Notes: generated from the sequence alone by a model not told the origin. 64,000 nucleotides of DNA from Pseudoscardovia radai (GCF_002259605.1 NZ_MWWR01000018.1:40672-104671), one strand, 5' to 3'. Counted from the first letter of the stretch, positions 1 to 8,622 are shown. Program-made: numbers and translations.

Positions 1-1
1 C

Positions 2-1006
2 GCCCCGCGCGGACGCCTCCGCGGCGCACGCATCGTGCTGTCGTCGCTATGGCATCGCGCGGACGGCGCCTATGCGCTTGTCGTGATCGGACTGTGGCTT
101 GCGGTCAGCCTCGTGTCGCTTGTCTGGACGCCGCATCCGCTGCTCGAAGCCAGCGGACGCAACGCGTGGGCGGCGCCGAGCGCAGCGCACCCGATGGGCA
201 CCGATGGTGCCGGGCATGATTTGCTCAGCTGGCTGATGCGCGGCTCGCTCACCGAACTCGAGGTGGTCGTGCTTGTGGTGCTGTGCACGGCCGTGTTCGG
301 GCTCCTGGGCATCTGGGCCTCCGTCGGACGCCGCGCGGGCGCGGGGCGCGGGTCGCGCGCCTGGATGGTGTGCGTCGACACTCTGATCGCCGTGCCCACC
401 GTGCTCGTCGCCATGCTTGTGTCGGTGCCGCTGGGGACGTCGATCGCCGTCATCGTGGTGGCCTGCACCTTCGCGTATTCGCTGAGCATCGTGCGCGTCA
501 CCCGGCCCGTCGCCCAGCTCGCGGCCACGTCGCAGTACGTCGAGGCGGCGCGCAGTTATGGCGTGGGGGAGGCGCGCGTGTTCTTCGGACACGTGGTGCC
601 CGCCATCGCGCCGACCATGGCTGTGCAGCTGAGCCTGTCGGCCGGAACCGCGATTCTTGCGGAATCCGGCCTGACATACCTCGGCATCGGCATTCCCGCC
701 GGCGTGCCATCTTGGGGGCGCAGCCTCGCCAATTGCGCAAAGCTCATCAGCGTGTATCCGCTCACCGTCATCTGGCCGGGACTGATCATCACGATGGTCG
801 TGGTGGCGCTCAACCTCCTGGGCGACGCGCTGCGCGACTGCGCCGACCCCGTTGTCAACGCCGATCTGCGGCGCGATGGCGCGGCGGACGATGACCGGTC
901 CGCATCCGACATGGCCGCCGCCGAATCATCCACAAGGGAGCAGGAGCTCACAGGGGAGCGGATGCCTGCACAGGAAGGGGAATCCCATGAGCCTCATCGT
1001 GCATGA
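2..1006 (+). CDS. ABC transporter permease, DppC/OppC family (5' end truncated by the window)
   Basis: Inner-membrane permease subunit of a peptide- or nickel-type ABC importer. The frame is open to the window edge; a GTG lies at 35, but the basic residues before it (RGRLRGARI) resemble the usual N-terminus of this family, so the true start is probably outside the window. The protein shows an N-terminal membrane segment (AYALVVIGLWLAVSLVSL), the HPMGTDGAGHDLLSW motif typical of DppC proteins, and further helices. The EAA loop that contacts the ATPase is EAARSYGVGEARVFFGHVVP. A hydrophilic tail of about 45 residues (DDDRSASDMAAAESS...) extends beyond the usual family end. The stop lies 20 bases inside the next gene, so the two are translationally coupled. 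The substrate cannot be told from sequence. Confidence 0.9.
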   Translation, partial: APRGRLRGARIVLSSLWHRADGAYALVVIGLWLAVSLVSLVWTPHPLLEASGRNAWAAPSAAHPMGTDGAGHDLLSWLMRGSLTELEVVVLVVLCTAVFGLLGIWASVGRRAGAGRGSRAWMVCVDTLIAVPTVLVAMLVSVPLGTSIAVIVVACTFAYSLSIVRVTRPVAQLAATSQYVEAARSYGVGEARVFFGHVVPAIAPTMAVQLSLSAGTAILAESGLTYLGIGIPAGVPSWGRSLANCAKLISVYPLTVIWPGLIITMVVVALNLLGDALRDCADPVVNADLRRDGAADDDRSASDMAAAESSTREQELTGERMPAQEGESHEPHRA

Positions 1007-1790
1007 CCTGACCGTCGATGTCGCGGCACGCGGCCGGCGCGCGCCTGCACGGCCCATCGTACGCGGCGTCGATCTGCGCGTCGACGATGGCGAGCGCGTC
1101 GGCCTCGTCGGGCCGTCGGGCTCGGGCAAATCCATGGTGTCGCGCGCCATCCTCGGAATCCTGCCGCCGCATCTGACGGCCGGCGGGTCCGTTCTGCTTG
1201 GCGACACGCAGATGATCGGCGCCGATGAGAACATCGCTGCGTCGATGCGTGGAAGCTATACGGGCGCCGTGTTCCAGAACCCCGCCGCCGCGTTGAACCC
1301 CGTGCGCACCGTGGGGCAGTCCATTGCGCTGCCGCTGCGTTTGCACTACGAGTTGGATCGCGACGAGATCCGCGAACGTGTGCTGCGTCAGATGCGCGCG
1401 GTGGAGCTGCCGGAGCGCCTGGAATCGGCGTACCCGCACGAGCTGTCGGGCGGACAGCGCCAGCGCGTTGCCATCGCGGCCGCGCTCGTCACGTCGCCGC
1501 GCCTCATCATCGCGGACGAGCCGACCACGGCGCTCGACGCCGTCGTGCAGCGTCGCATCGTGGACCTGCTGGTATCGCTTGTCGATGACCTCGGTTCGTC
1601 GCTTCTGTTCATCACCCACGATTTCGCGGTTCTCAAGCGCGCCACCACGCGCTGCTACGTGATGGAGGCCGGGCGGATCGTGGAGGAGGGCGCCACGGAG
1701 GCTCTGCTGCATGATGCGCGGCATGCCGTGACGCAGTCGCTTGTCGAGGCGGCGACCGCGCTGTCGCTGCGCGGGGGAGAGGAGGCCTGA
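987..1790 (+). CDS. ABC transporter ATP-binding protein, DppD/OppD family
   Basis: First of two nucleotide-binding subunits of the importer; it hydrolyses ATP to drive uptake. Start chosen at ATG 987 (MSLIVHDLTVDV) because AGGAAGGGG lies 6 bases upstream; the frame also runs further 5' without support. It has Walker A GPSGSGKSM, Q-loop AVFQNPAAALNPV, signature LSGGQRQR, Walker B LIIADEPT and the switch His in FITHDF. The 267 residues are shorter than many OppD proteins, and the cysteine-rich C-terminal Fe-S/OppD tail is absent. It overlaps the permease gene at its 5' end and the next ATPase gene by 1 base. Confidence 0.92.
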   Translation: MSLIVHDLTVDVAARGRRAPARPIVRGVDLRVDDGERVGLVGPSGSGKSMVSRAILGILPPHLTAGGSVLLGDTQMIGADENIAASMRGSYTGAVFQNPAAALNPVRTVGQSIALPLRLHYELDRDEIRERVLRQMRAVELPERLESAYPHELSGGQRQRVAIAAALVTSPRLIIADEPTTALDAVVQRRIVDLLVSLVDDLGSSLLFITHDFAVLKRATTRCYVMEAGRIVEEGATEALLHDARHAVTQSLVEAATALSLRGGEEA

Positions 1791-2683
1791 TGGGATCGGT
1801 GCATGAGGATGCGGCATCGCATGGCGTCGGCGTGCCGGTGCTCGAGGTGCGGCATGTCGTGAAGACTTTCTCCGGTGGGCGTGGCGTCGGGCATGCCACG
1901 TCGCACGATGCGCCGCGCGCCGTGGACGATGTGAGCTTCGCGGTGGCGGCCGGCGAGTCGCTTGCCGTCATCGGCGAATCCGGTTCAGGAAAAACAACCG
2001 TCACCCGTATCGCCTTCGGCCTTCTGTCGCCGGACTCGGGCGACGTGCTGTTCCGCGGCGAATCCGTGGATGCGACCCGGCGCCATCGTGGTGTGCCGCG
2101 GCCTGGTACGCTGCGGCACGGCGTGCCGCGGCGAGATGTCGCAACCGCCGATGCGCGACGGGAACTGCGCCTTGGCAGCGGCATCGTGTTCCAGGACCCC
2201 TTCGCCTCCCTCGACCCGCGCTGGCGCATCCGGCGCAGCGTCGCCGAACCCCTGACGGCGCGCGGCATCGGGCGCACCGATGCCTTGGCGCGCGCGGACG
2301 GGGCGTTGCGCTCCGTGGGGCTCGACCCCACGCTGTTCGGCGAACGGTACCCGCAGGATCTTTCCGGCGGTCAGGCGCAGCGCGCGGCGATCGCCCGGGC
2401 GCTGGTCACGAGGCCGCGCATCCTGCTCGCCGATGAGCCGATGAGCGCCATCGACGTGACCTCGCGCATCCAGATATTGGATACCTTCCGTGCCATCCGT
2501 GCCGCGGATCCGTCGATGGCCATGGTCGTGGTGCTGCACGATCTGGGAATCGTGCGCATGATCGCCGACCGCGTGCTCGTGATGCACGATGGGCGCATCG
2601 TGGAATCCGGAACGGTGGACGCCGTGCTCACCGCGCCGCGCGACCCCTACACCCGCACCCTCGTCGCCGCCGCCACGATGTAG
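1790..2683 (+). CDS. ABC transporter ATP-binding protein, DppF/OppF family
   Basis: Second ATPase subunit of the same importer, beginning in a TGATG overlap with its partner. It has Walker A GESGSGKTT, signature LSGGQAQRAAIARAL, Walker B ILLADEPMSAID and switch region VVVLHDLG. Between Walker A and the Q-loop there is an extra stretch of about 35 residues (ATRRHRGVPRPGTLRHGVPR...), rich in Arg and Gly and not normal for the family. In OppF, DEPTSALD is usual, so DEPMSAID is a mild variant with both acidic residues kept. It is the last gene of the transporter operon. Confidence 0.9.
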   Translation: MGSVHEDAASHGVGVPVLEVRHVVKTFSGGRGVGHATSHDAPRAVDDVSFAVAAGESLAVIGESGSGKTTVTRIAFGLLSPDSGDVLFRGESVDATRRHRGVPRPGTLRHGVPRRDVATADARRELRLGSGIVFQDPFASLDPRWRIRRSVAEPLTARGIGRTDALARADGALRSVGLDPTLFGERYPQDLSGGQAQRAAIARALVTRPRILLADEPMSAIDVTSRIQILDTFRAIRAADPSMAMVVVLHDLGIVRMIADRVLVMHDGRIVESGTVDAVLTAPRDPYTRTLVAAATM

Positions 2684-2740
2684 CGGTCCACCTCTTTCCG
2701 CGCGATTCTCTCCGGATCGATAGCCTTGGTTTCGGATATG

Positions 2741-2770
2741 TTAACGGGGGCGGGAATCATGTGGTATAGT
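2741..2770 (+). promoter_or_regulatory. Promoter of the cysteine-synthase leader (leaderless)
   Basis: A -10 hexamer TATAGT at 2765-2770 is preceded, 18 bases upstream, by TTAACG (2741-2746, four of six matches to TTGACA). Transcription would start about 7 bases after the -10, at or next to the ATG at 2778, so the leader peptide would be read from a leaderless mRNA. Inferred from spacing only. Confidence 0.55.
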
Positions 2771-2777
2771 CGCAATT

Positions 2778-2810
2778 ATGAAGTTCAATTTCTCGTGTTG
2801 TTGTCGCTAA
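2778..2810 (+). CDS. Poly-cysteine leader peptide MKFNFSCCCR
   Basis: A ten-codon open frame, ATG to TAA, with three consecutive TGT cysteine codons just before the last sense codon. It begins 7 bases after a good -10 box and lies about 290 bases upstream of the cysteine/cystathionine synthase gene. Leaderless short frames with poly-Cys tracts are known in mycobacteria as cysteine-responsive attenuators of sulfur operons. This one has the same layout: ribosome stalling at the Cys codons when Cys-tRNA is scarce would change folding of the downstream leader. The peptide and its spacing are seen directly; the regulation is inferred. Confidence 0.6.
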   Translation: MKFNFSCCCR

Positions 2811-2829
2811 CGACGCCAGCCGGTGGCTG

Positions 2830-3096
2830 TGCGTCGCGTGACGCATACCAGAATTGAACGATGTCTTACCCGATCGGGTTTCATCTCCTGACAGCGAATC
2901 CGCACCCATCCGAGGCGGAATTCGGAATTCAGGCACTCTTATATGCGCGGCGACTGCCAGCCTTACACGCACGGCGAACGGACTCCATCATCGTCGGGCC
3001 TTGGGGACCGCCGATGGGCGCGGATCGCGGATTGCATGTCGCGCTTCGCACCACCCGTCACAGACCATAAACTTGAACCAGGAAAACAGGTAAGGC
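2830..3096 (+). promoter_or_regulatory. Candidate cysteine attenuator region with Shine-Dalgarno sequestration
   Basis: The 293 bases between the leader peptide and the synthase gene hold no other supportable gene. A hairpin TGCGTC-GCGT-GACGCA sits at 2830-2845, about 20 bases after the leader stop. GCCTTAC at 2960-2966 is perfectly complementary to GTAAGGC (3090-3096), the Shine-Dalgarno of the synthase gene; CTTACC at 2865-2870 is a second, 6-base complement of the same site. This fits a switch in which the Shine-Dalgarno is hidden unless a ribosome stalls on the Cys codons. The pairings are read by eye. Confidence 0.4.
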
Positions 3097-3103
3097 ACAT
3101 ATC

Positions 3104-4174
3104 ATGAAGATCGCACAGAAGGTCACGGATCTCATCGGCAACACCCCGCTCGTCGAGCTGCACAAGGTCACGGAGGGCATCGATGCCCGCATCGTGGTGA
3201 AGGTGGAGTACTTCAACCCCGGCGGCTCGAGCAAGGACCGCATCGCGGAGCGCATCATCGACGCGGCGGAGCGCGAGGGCAAGCTTCAACCCGGCGGTAC
3301 CATCGTGGAACCCACGAGCGGCAACACGGGCGTCGGCCTCGCGCTCGTCGCCCAGCAGCGCGGATACCATGCGGTATTCGTGGTGCCCGAGAAGGTGAAC
3401 GAAGACAAGCGCGCGGTGCTGCGCTCCTACGGCGCCACCGTGGTGGTGACCCCGAACGTCGAGCCCGACGACCCGCGTTCCTACTACAACGTTTCCGACC
3501 GCCTCGCCGAACTCATCCCCGGCGGCTTCAAGCCCAACCAGTACTTCAACTCCAACGGCCCCGAAAGCCACTATCGCACCACCGGCCCGGAGATCTGGCG
3601 CGACACCGACGGCAAGGTCACGCATTTCGTGGCAGGCATGGGCACCTGCGGCACGATGATGGGCACGAGCAAATACCTCAAGGAGGTGTCGAACGGCGCG
3701 GTACGCGCCATCGGCGCCGATCCGGACGGCTCGATCTTCTCGAATCCGCAGGATGTGCACGGCTACAAGGTGGAGGGCGTCGGCGAGGACTTCTACCCGG
3801 GCATCTATGACCCCTCGCTCGTCGACGGCTTCTACCATGTCTCCGACCTCGAGGCCTTCGCCATGTCCCGCCGCCTGTCGCGCGAGGAGGGCCTGCTCGT
3901 GGGCGGCTCCAGCGGCATGGCCGTGGCCGGCGCACTGAAGATGGCGAAGGCGGAGAAGCTGACGAAGGACGACCTCGTGGTCGTGCTCCTTCCTGATTCC
4001 GGCCGCAGCTACATGTCGACGATTTTCAACGACCAGTGGCTGGAGGCCAACGGCTTCGGCAAGATCCTCAACGACGAGAAGGCCGCGCTCGGCGACGACG
4101 ACTCGCAGCGGACCATCGACAACACGATCGCTCAGGTGCTGGCGGACGCGAACGCCCGGGCGGCGGCGAAGTGA
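3104..4174 (+). CDS. cbs: Cysteine synthase / cystathionine beta-synthase family, PLP-dependent
   Basis: Fold-type II PLP enzyme joining an activated serine to sulfide (cysteine) or homocysteine (cystathionine). The PLP lysine is K44 in NPGGSSKDR; the phosphate/substrate loop is TSGNTG at 71-76; GMGTCGTMMG and LLPDSGRSY are the usual glycine loop and the C-terminal serine motif. At 356 residues it has the catalytic core only: no heme-binding N-terminus and no C-terminal CBS-domain pair. The GSSKDR and PDSGRSY motifs are nearer to CBS-type than to CysK-type enzymes, but specificity is not certain. SD AGGTAAGG lies 8 bases upstream. It precedes the cystathionine gamma-synthase gene by 92 bases, a trans-sulfuration pair typical of bifidobacteria. 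A poly-Cys leader suggests control by cysteine. Confidence 0.88.
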   Translation: MKIAQKVTDLIGNTPLVELHKVTEGIDARIVVKVEYFNPGGSSKDRIAERIIDAAEREGKLQPGGTIVEPTSGNTGVGLALVAQQRGYHAVFVVPEKVNEDKRAVLRSYGATVVVTPNVEPDDPRSYYNVSDRLAELIPGGFKPNQYFNSNGPESHYRTTGPEIWRDTDGKVTHFVAGMGTCGTMMGTSKYLKEVSNGAVRAIGADPDGSIFSNPQDVHGYKVEGVGEDFYPGIYDPSLVDGFYHVSDLEAFAMSRRLSREEGLLVGGSSGMAVAGALKMAKAEKLTKDDLVVVLLPDSGRSYMSTIFNDQWLEANGFGKILNDEKAALGDDDSQRTIDNTIAQVLADANARAAAK

Positions 4175-4266
4175 CGGCTCGCACGCCATCGCATCGTATT
4201 CCATAGCGCAACCCCCATAGCGCGACAACCATCGCAGACGTACAACAACACACGTAAGGACAGACC

Positions 4267-5451
4267 ATGACCACCGATTTCTCCCAGGACGCCATCGCAA
4301 CCCGCGCCATCCACGCCGGCCAGGAGCCGGATCCCACGACGGGCGCCGTCGTGCCGCCGATCTACATGACGAGCACCTTCAAGCAGCCGCATGTGGGCCA
4401 GCCGGTCAACGGCTATGACTACAGCCGCTCCATCAACCCCACGCGCAACGTGTTCGACGAGCAGCTCGCCGCCATCGAGGGTGCGAAGCACGCGCTCGCG
4501 TTCTCCTCGGGCCTGGCCGCCATCGATGTGCTGCTGCGCTCCGTGCTCAGGCCGGGAGACCGCGTCATGCTGGGCAACGATGTGTACGGCGGCACCTACC
4601 GCCTCCTCTCGAAGGTGTTCGTTCCGTGGGGCGTGAACATCACCACCGTCGACGTGTCCGACCTCGCCGCCGTGAACAAGGCGCTGAACTCCGAAAGCTT
4701 CGCCCTGATCTGGATCGAGACGCCGTCCAACCCGCTGCTTGCCGTCACCGACATCGCGGCGACCGCGGCCATCGCCCACGAGCACGGCATGACCGTCGTG
4801 GTCGACAACACCTTCGCCTCGCCCGCCCTGCAGCATCCGCTCGAGCTGGGCGCCGACGTGGTGGCGTACTCCACCACCAAGTACATCGGCGGCCACTCCG
4901 ACGTGGTGGGCGGCGCTCTGGTGCTCAACGATGACGAACTGGCCGAGAAGTTCGCGTTCCTGCAGAACTCCGCCGGCGCCGTGCCGTCCCCGTTCGACTC
5001 CTGGATCCAGATCCGCGGCCTGAAGACCCTGCCGCTGCGCATGCAGCGTCACTCCGAGAACGCCCTGGCCATCGCCCGGCACCTCGAGGAGCTCAAGAAC
5101 AAGGGCGAGGGCATCGAGCAGGTGTGGTACCCGGGTCTCGAATCGCATCCGGGCCATGACATCGCGGCACGCCAGATGCACGGCGGCTTCGGCGGTATGA
5201 TTTCCGTGCAGCTGAGCGGCGGCAAGGCGGCGGCGCTGAAATTCGCCGAGTCCACGCGCCTGTTCACGCTGGCCGAGTCGCTGGGCGGCGTCGAATCCCT
5301 GATCGAGCATCCGGCCGCCATGACGCACGCCTCCGTGTCCGGCACGAGCAACGAGGTGCCCGACAACCTCGTGCGCATCTCCGTGGGCATCGAGGACGTC
5401 AACGACCTCATCGCAGACCTCGACCAGGCCCTCGCCGCCGCAACGAAGTAA
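4267..5451 (+). CDS. metB: Cystathionine gamma-synthase / gamma-lyase (Cys/Met metabolism PLP enzyme)
   Basis: Fold-type I PLP enzyme of the Cys/Met family, 394 residues, the normal length. The PLP lysine is K205 in YSTTKYIGGHSD; YDYSRSINPTRN near the N-terminus and the C-terminal SLGGVESLIEHPAAMTH are family signatures. It either condenses an acyl-homoserine with cysteine (synthase) or cleaves cystathionine to cysteine (lyase); sequence alone does not separate the two. With the upstream beta-synthase it can form a forward or reverse trans-sulfuration route. SD GTAAGGA is 5 bases before the ATG. Confidence 0.88.
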   Translation: MTTDFSQDAIATRAIHAGQEPDPTTGAVVPPIYMTSTFKQPHVGQPVNGYDYSRSINPTRNVFDEQLAAIEGAKHALAFSSGLAAIDVLLRSVLRPGDRVMLGNDVYGGTYRLLSKVFVPWGVNITTVDVSDLAAVNKALNSESFALIWIETPSNPLLAVTDIAATAAIAHEHGMTVVVDNTFASPALQHPLELGADVVAYSTTKYIGGHSDVVGGALVLNDDELAEKFAFLQNSAGAVPSPFDSWIQIRGLKTLPLRMQRHSENALAIARHLEELKNKGEGIEQVWYPGLESHPGHDIAARQMHGGFGGMISVQLSGGKAAALKFAESTRLFTLAESLGGVESLIEHPAAMTHASVSGTSNEVPDNLVRISVGIEDVNDLIADLDQALAAATK

Positions 5452-5505
5452 GGCGCCGCGCCGTATGCCGGCGACGGCCGTGCGCCGATGACGGAAGGGA
5501 CGTGC

Positions 5506-7497
5506 ATGGACGGGCAGACCACACCGCAGGCCGGGAACGCGCGGCAGACCGCGGCGCCGCCGCGCGAAAGCCGGGTCGGCGGCATCGACAAGGCCCGGCG
5601 CGTGCTCAAGCGCGTCTACGGCTACGATTCCTTCCGCTCCGGCCAGGAGGACGTCATCTCCTCGATCCTCGGACGCCATGACACCGTGGCCATCATGCCG
5701 ACCGGCGCCGGAAAATCCCTGTGCTACCAGATCCCGGCGCTGATGCTCGCCGGGGTCATGGGCGGCCCCGGCATCGGCATGAGCATCGTTATCTCGCCGC
5801 TGAAATCGTTGATGAGAGACCAGGTCTCGGCGCTCCAGGCCGTCGGCGTCAGCGCCAGCTACCTCAATTCCTCCCTCGCCCCCGAGGACGAGGCGCGCGT
5901 CATGGCCGACATCGCGCATCACCGCGTCACCCTGCTCTACTGCGCGCCCGAGCGCCTCGTGCGCCGCGACTTCCGCGAACTCATCGCCGCCACGCCCGTG
6001 GCCTTGGTCGCCGTCGACGAGGCGCATTGCGTCAGCCAGTGGGGCCACGATTTCCGCCCCGAGTACCGGCAGATCCGCGACTTCCTCGAGACCTGCACGC
6101 CCCGCGCCGTCGTCGCGGCCTTCACGGCCACCGCCACCGAGCATGTGCGCGAGGATATCGTCAGCGCCCTCGGTCTGCGCGACCCCGCGCAGTTCAAGAC
6201 CTCCTTCGACCGTCCGAACCTGTGGTTCGGCACGAAGAAGCTGCCCCGCCGCGCCAAGGACGACTGGATCGTCTCCTTCGCCCGTGACCACGCCGACCAG
6301 TCGGGAATCGTGTACTGCGCCTCGCGCCGTGAAACCGAGGAACTCGCCGACGCCCTCGCGCAGGCCGGCATCAATGCGGCCGCCTACCACGCGGGTCTTC
6401 CCGACGAGCGCCGCAGCGCCGTGCAGGACGCCTTCATCGACGACGACATCCGCGTCATCGTGGCGACGAACGCCTTCGGCATGGGCATCGACAAGCCCGA
6501 CGTGCGCTACGTGCTGCACCACAACATGCCTTCGAGCATCGAGGAATACTACCAGGAGGCGGGCCGCGCCGGCCGCGACGGCGACCCCGGACGCTGCATG
6601 CTGCTATGGAACGACGGAGATGTGTCGTTCCGCACGCGCCAGATCGACAACACCGACCGCGAGGGTGACATGCCCGACGCCGACCGCCAGATGCTGCGCA
6701 CGTCACGGCACGACCTGCTCAACGCCATGATCGGCTACTGCGGCACCACCGGCTGCCTGCGCGCCTCGCTGCTCGGGTATTTCGGCGAGACGGCGCCGCG
6801 CGAATGCGGCAACTGCTCGAACTGCGACGGCGAATTCGAATCGGTCGACGTGACGCGCGAGGCGGTGCAGGTCATGCGGTGCGTGCAGGACCTGGGCCAG
6901 CGGGTGGGCAAGGGCACGGTGGCGTCGGTGTTGCACGGCGCGCAGTCCGAGGCCGTGGCGAAGCGCGGCTACGACCGGGCGCCGTCCTACGGGGCGCTGC
7001 GGTCGAGCTCGCTGCCTTTCGTCAAGGACGTGATCGCGCAGATGGTGGCCGACGGGTATCTGGCGGTGCATATGAGCAACGGCGCGTATCCCGTGCTCGT
7101 GTTCGGGCCGCGCGCGGACGATGCGGCGCGCGGGGACTTCCACTACGAGATCAAGCGCGAGGCCGCGCATACCGGCTCCGGCGGCTCCGGACGCGGTTCG
7201 GGCTCCGGCTGGCGCGACGGCGGGATGTACGGCGCCTCCTCGCGCGTCGAGACTGCGAAACTCAGCGACCCGGAGCTGTTCGACCGGTTGCGCGAGCTGC
7301 GCTCCGCCATCGCGAAGGAAAGCGGCAAGCCGCCGTATATGGTGTTCAACGACCGCTCCCTGCGCGAGATGGCCGAGCTCAAGCCGACCGACGCCGACGC
7401 GTTCCTCGCCATCAACGGCGTGGGCGAACGCAAGCTCGAGGCCTACGGCGAGCGCTTCATGGAGGCCATTCGCGGCTACATGGCCGACAAAGGCTGA
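5506..7497 (+). CDS. recQ: ATP-dependent DNA helicase RecQ
   Basis: 3'-5' superfamily 2 DNA helicase for recombination and fork repair. Start set at ATG 5506, with GGAAGGGA 5 bases upstream; an in-frame ATG at 5488 has no SD. Motif I is PTGAGKS (K70), motif II DEAH at 171-174 followed by the aromatic-rich loop CVSQWGHDFRPEY; motif VI is QEAGRAGRDG. A zinc-binding domain (CGTTGC... CGNCSNC), a winged helix, and a C-terminal HRDC domain (FDRLRELRSAIAKESGKPPYMV...) follow. A Gly/Ser-rich linker (TGSGGSGRGSGSG) separates the RQC and HRDC parts. It is 663 residues long, complete for the family. Confidence 0.95.
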   Translation: MDGQTTPQAGNARQTAAPPRESRVGGIDKARRVLKRVYGYDSFRSGQEDVISSILGRHDTVAIMPTGAGKSLCYQIPALMLAGVMGGPGIGMSIVISPLKSLMRDQVSALQAVGVSASYLNSSLAPEDEARVMADIAHHRVTLLYCAPERLVRRDFRELIAATPVALVAVDEAHCVSQWGHDFRPEYRQIRDFLETCTPRAVVAAFTATATEHVREDIVSALGLRDPAQFKTSFDRPNLWFGTKKLPRRAKDDWIVSFARDHADQSGIVYCASRRETEELADALAQAGINAAAYHAGLPDERRSAVQDAFIDDDIRVIVATNAFGMGIDKPDVRYVLHHNMPSSIEEYYQEAGRAGRDGDPGRCMLLWNDGDVSFRTRQIDNTDREGDMPDADRQMLRTSRHDLLNAMIGYCGTTGCLRASLLGYFGETAPRECGNCSNCDGEFESVDVTREAVQVMRCVQDLGQRVGKGTVASVLHGAQSEAVAKRGYDRAPSYGALRSSSLPFVKDVIAQMVADGYLAVHMSNGAYPVLVFGPRADDAARGDFHYEIKREAAHTGSGGSGRGSGSGWRDGGMYGASSRVETAKLSDPELFDRLRELRSAIAKESGKPPYMVFNDRSLREMAELKPTDADAFLAINGVGERKLEAYGERFMEAIRGYMADKG

Positions 7498-7706
7498 CGA
7501 TGGTGCGGGGCTGACGATGGCGCGGGCGGCGGCACCGCGAGGAGCCGGCGGCACGGGGCTGATGGCGGCGCGGGGCAGCGGCACGGGTTATAGCGATTCC
7601 CGATAGCCTTCCGGCGTGGCAGGCCGCGCCGGGCGGAATAATGGACACAGAAACGATTCCACCGAATTCATGCGGGCGGCATGCGGCCGCCCGGAAAGGA
7701 GAACAC

Positions 7707-8228
7707 ATGGCCCAGGGCACGGATACCGCGCAGACGAACCAGGCCGATAACAAGCCGGTTCCCGAGAGCTTCACCCTCGACCACACCACGGTCAAGGCGC
7801 CGTACGTGCGCCTCATCGACGTGGAGCAGGGGCCGAAGGGCGACGAGATCTCGAACTTCGACCTGCGCCTCGTGCAGCCGAACGAGAACGCCATCCCCAC
7901 CGGCGGCCTGCATACGATCGAGCACACGATCGCCGTGACGCTGCGCGAACGCATCCCCGGCTACATCGACTGCTCCCCGTTCGGCTGCCGCACGGGCTTC
8001 CACCTGCTGGCATGGGGCCGTCCCACGCCGCACGACGTGGCCGTCGCGCTCAAGGAGTCGCTCGAGTTCATTGCGTACAAGGCCACGTGGGACGATGTCC
8101 CGGCGCATGACATCAAGAGCTGCGGCAACTACCGCGACCATTCGTTGTTCACGGCCAAGGAGTGGGCCAAGAAGATCCTTGACGAGGGCATCAGCGCCGA
8201 CGCCTGGGACCGTTCGCAGGTCGTCTGA
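7707..8228 (+). CDS. luxS: S-ribosylhomocysteine lyase LuxS
   Basis: Cleaves S-ribosylhomocysteine to homocysteine and DPD, the precursor of autoinducer-2, recycling the toxic product of SAM-dependent methylation. Zinc ligands are H69 and H73 in HTIEH and C139 in [10 protein letters not shown]72 and C94 (PFGCRTG) are the catalytic pair. Start at ATG 7707 with AAAGGAG 5 bases upstream; 173 residues is close to the usual 155-170. Homocysteine produced here feeds the two PLP enzymes upstream. A terminator hairpin follows. Confidence 0.97.
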   Translation: MAQGTDTAQTNQADNKPVPESFTLDHTTVKAPYVRLIDVEQGPKGDEISNFDLRLVQPNENAIPTGGLHTIEHTIAVTLRERIPGYIDCSPFGCRTGFHLLAWGRPTPHDVAVALKESLEFIAYKATWDDVPAHDIKSCGNYRDHSLFTAKEWAKKILDEGISADAWDRSQVV

Positions 8229-8335
8229 CGCGTTCGGCGTGTCCGGAACGCATGCGATGCGTCCGGTGCGCGCGAGCGCCCGGTGTGTCCGGTGCGTCCG
8301 ACATGTGGCCGGGAAGGTCCGGCATATGGTCTGCG

Positions 8336-8366
8336 CGGCGGCGGGTTTCCCGCCGCCGTTTGTGCT
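8336..8366 (+). terminator. Rho-independent terminator after luxS
   Basis: Ten-base perfect stem CGGCGGCGGG / CCCGCCGCCG (8336-8345 with 8349-8358), loop TTT, followed by TTTGTGCTT. It lies about 108 bases after the luxS stop. The stretch between (8240-8325) has four GTCCGG words, a degenerate tandem pattern, and no gene. Confidence 0.75.
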
Positions 8367-8408
8367 TCCTGCGGCGGAACGCGGAGCTCGGCAGGGAGCC
8401 CGGCAAGG

Positions 8409-8567
8409 AGTTCAAAAGGGAAGTTCAACGATGGCTCTGCTGCGCAGTTCAATGGCAGACGATAGTTCAAAATCGGAGTTCAAAATCGTGATGTATTCGG
8501 GTTCAATTTCGACACGCCCGGCATCGGCTGTCAGGGAATCCGGAAAATTCCTTCGGGAAAAGTTCAA
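8409..8567. repeat. Cluster of seven (A/G)GTTCAA motifs upstream of alr
   Basis: AGTTCAA occurs at 8409, 8422, 8446, 8464, 8477 and 8561, and GGTTCAA at 8500, seven copies in 160 bases; longer agreement (GTTCAAAATCG) is seen in three of them. This is far denser than expected in GC-rich DNA. It may be a binding-site cluster for a regulator of alr, or a decayed tandem repeat. The same word appears once in the cysteine leader at 2782. Function unknown. Confidence 0.5.
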
Positions 8568-8622
8568 AATCGGGCGTGTTTCACATAAGCATCATGCACG
8601 GCGCGGCACAATAGAGACATGA
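8431..8622 (+). CDS. Possible small protein overlapping alr (63 residues)
   Basis: An open frame starting MALLRSSMADDSSKSEF, with GGGAAG 7 bases upstream of its ATG, ends in a TGA that overlaps the alr ATG (ATGA), the usual layout for translational coupling. The peptide is basic (15 Lys/Arg, C-terminal HKHHARRGTIET) and has an internal EFKI/KFKI repeat that simply mirrors the AGTTCAA repeats in the DNA. No family is recognised. The frame could be a by-product of the repeat cluster. Confidence 0.25.
   Translation: MALLRSSMADDSSKSEFKIVMYSGSISTRPASAVRESGKFLREKFKIGRVSHKHHARRGTIET

Noticed and set aside
2684..3103. Other riboswitch (SAM or cobalamin) upstream of the sulfur genes
   Set aside because: No recognisable conserved core of either class; the poly-Cys frame explains the long leader better.
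5488..5505. ATG at 5488 as start of recQ
   Set aside because: No Shine-Dalgarno before it, while ATG 5506 has GGAAGGGA at good distance.
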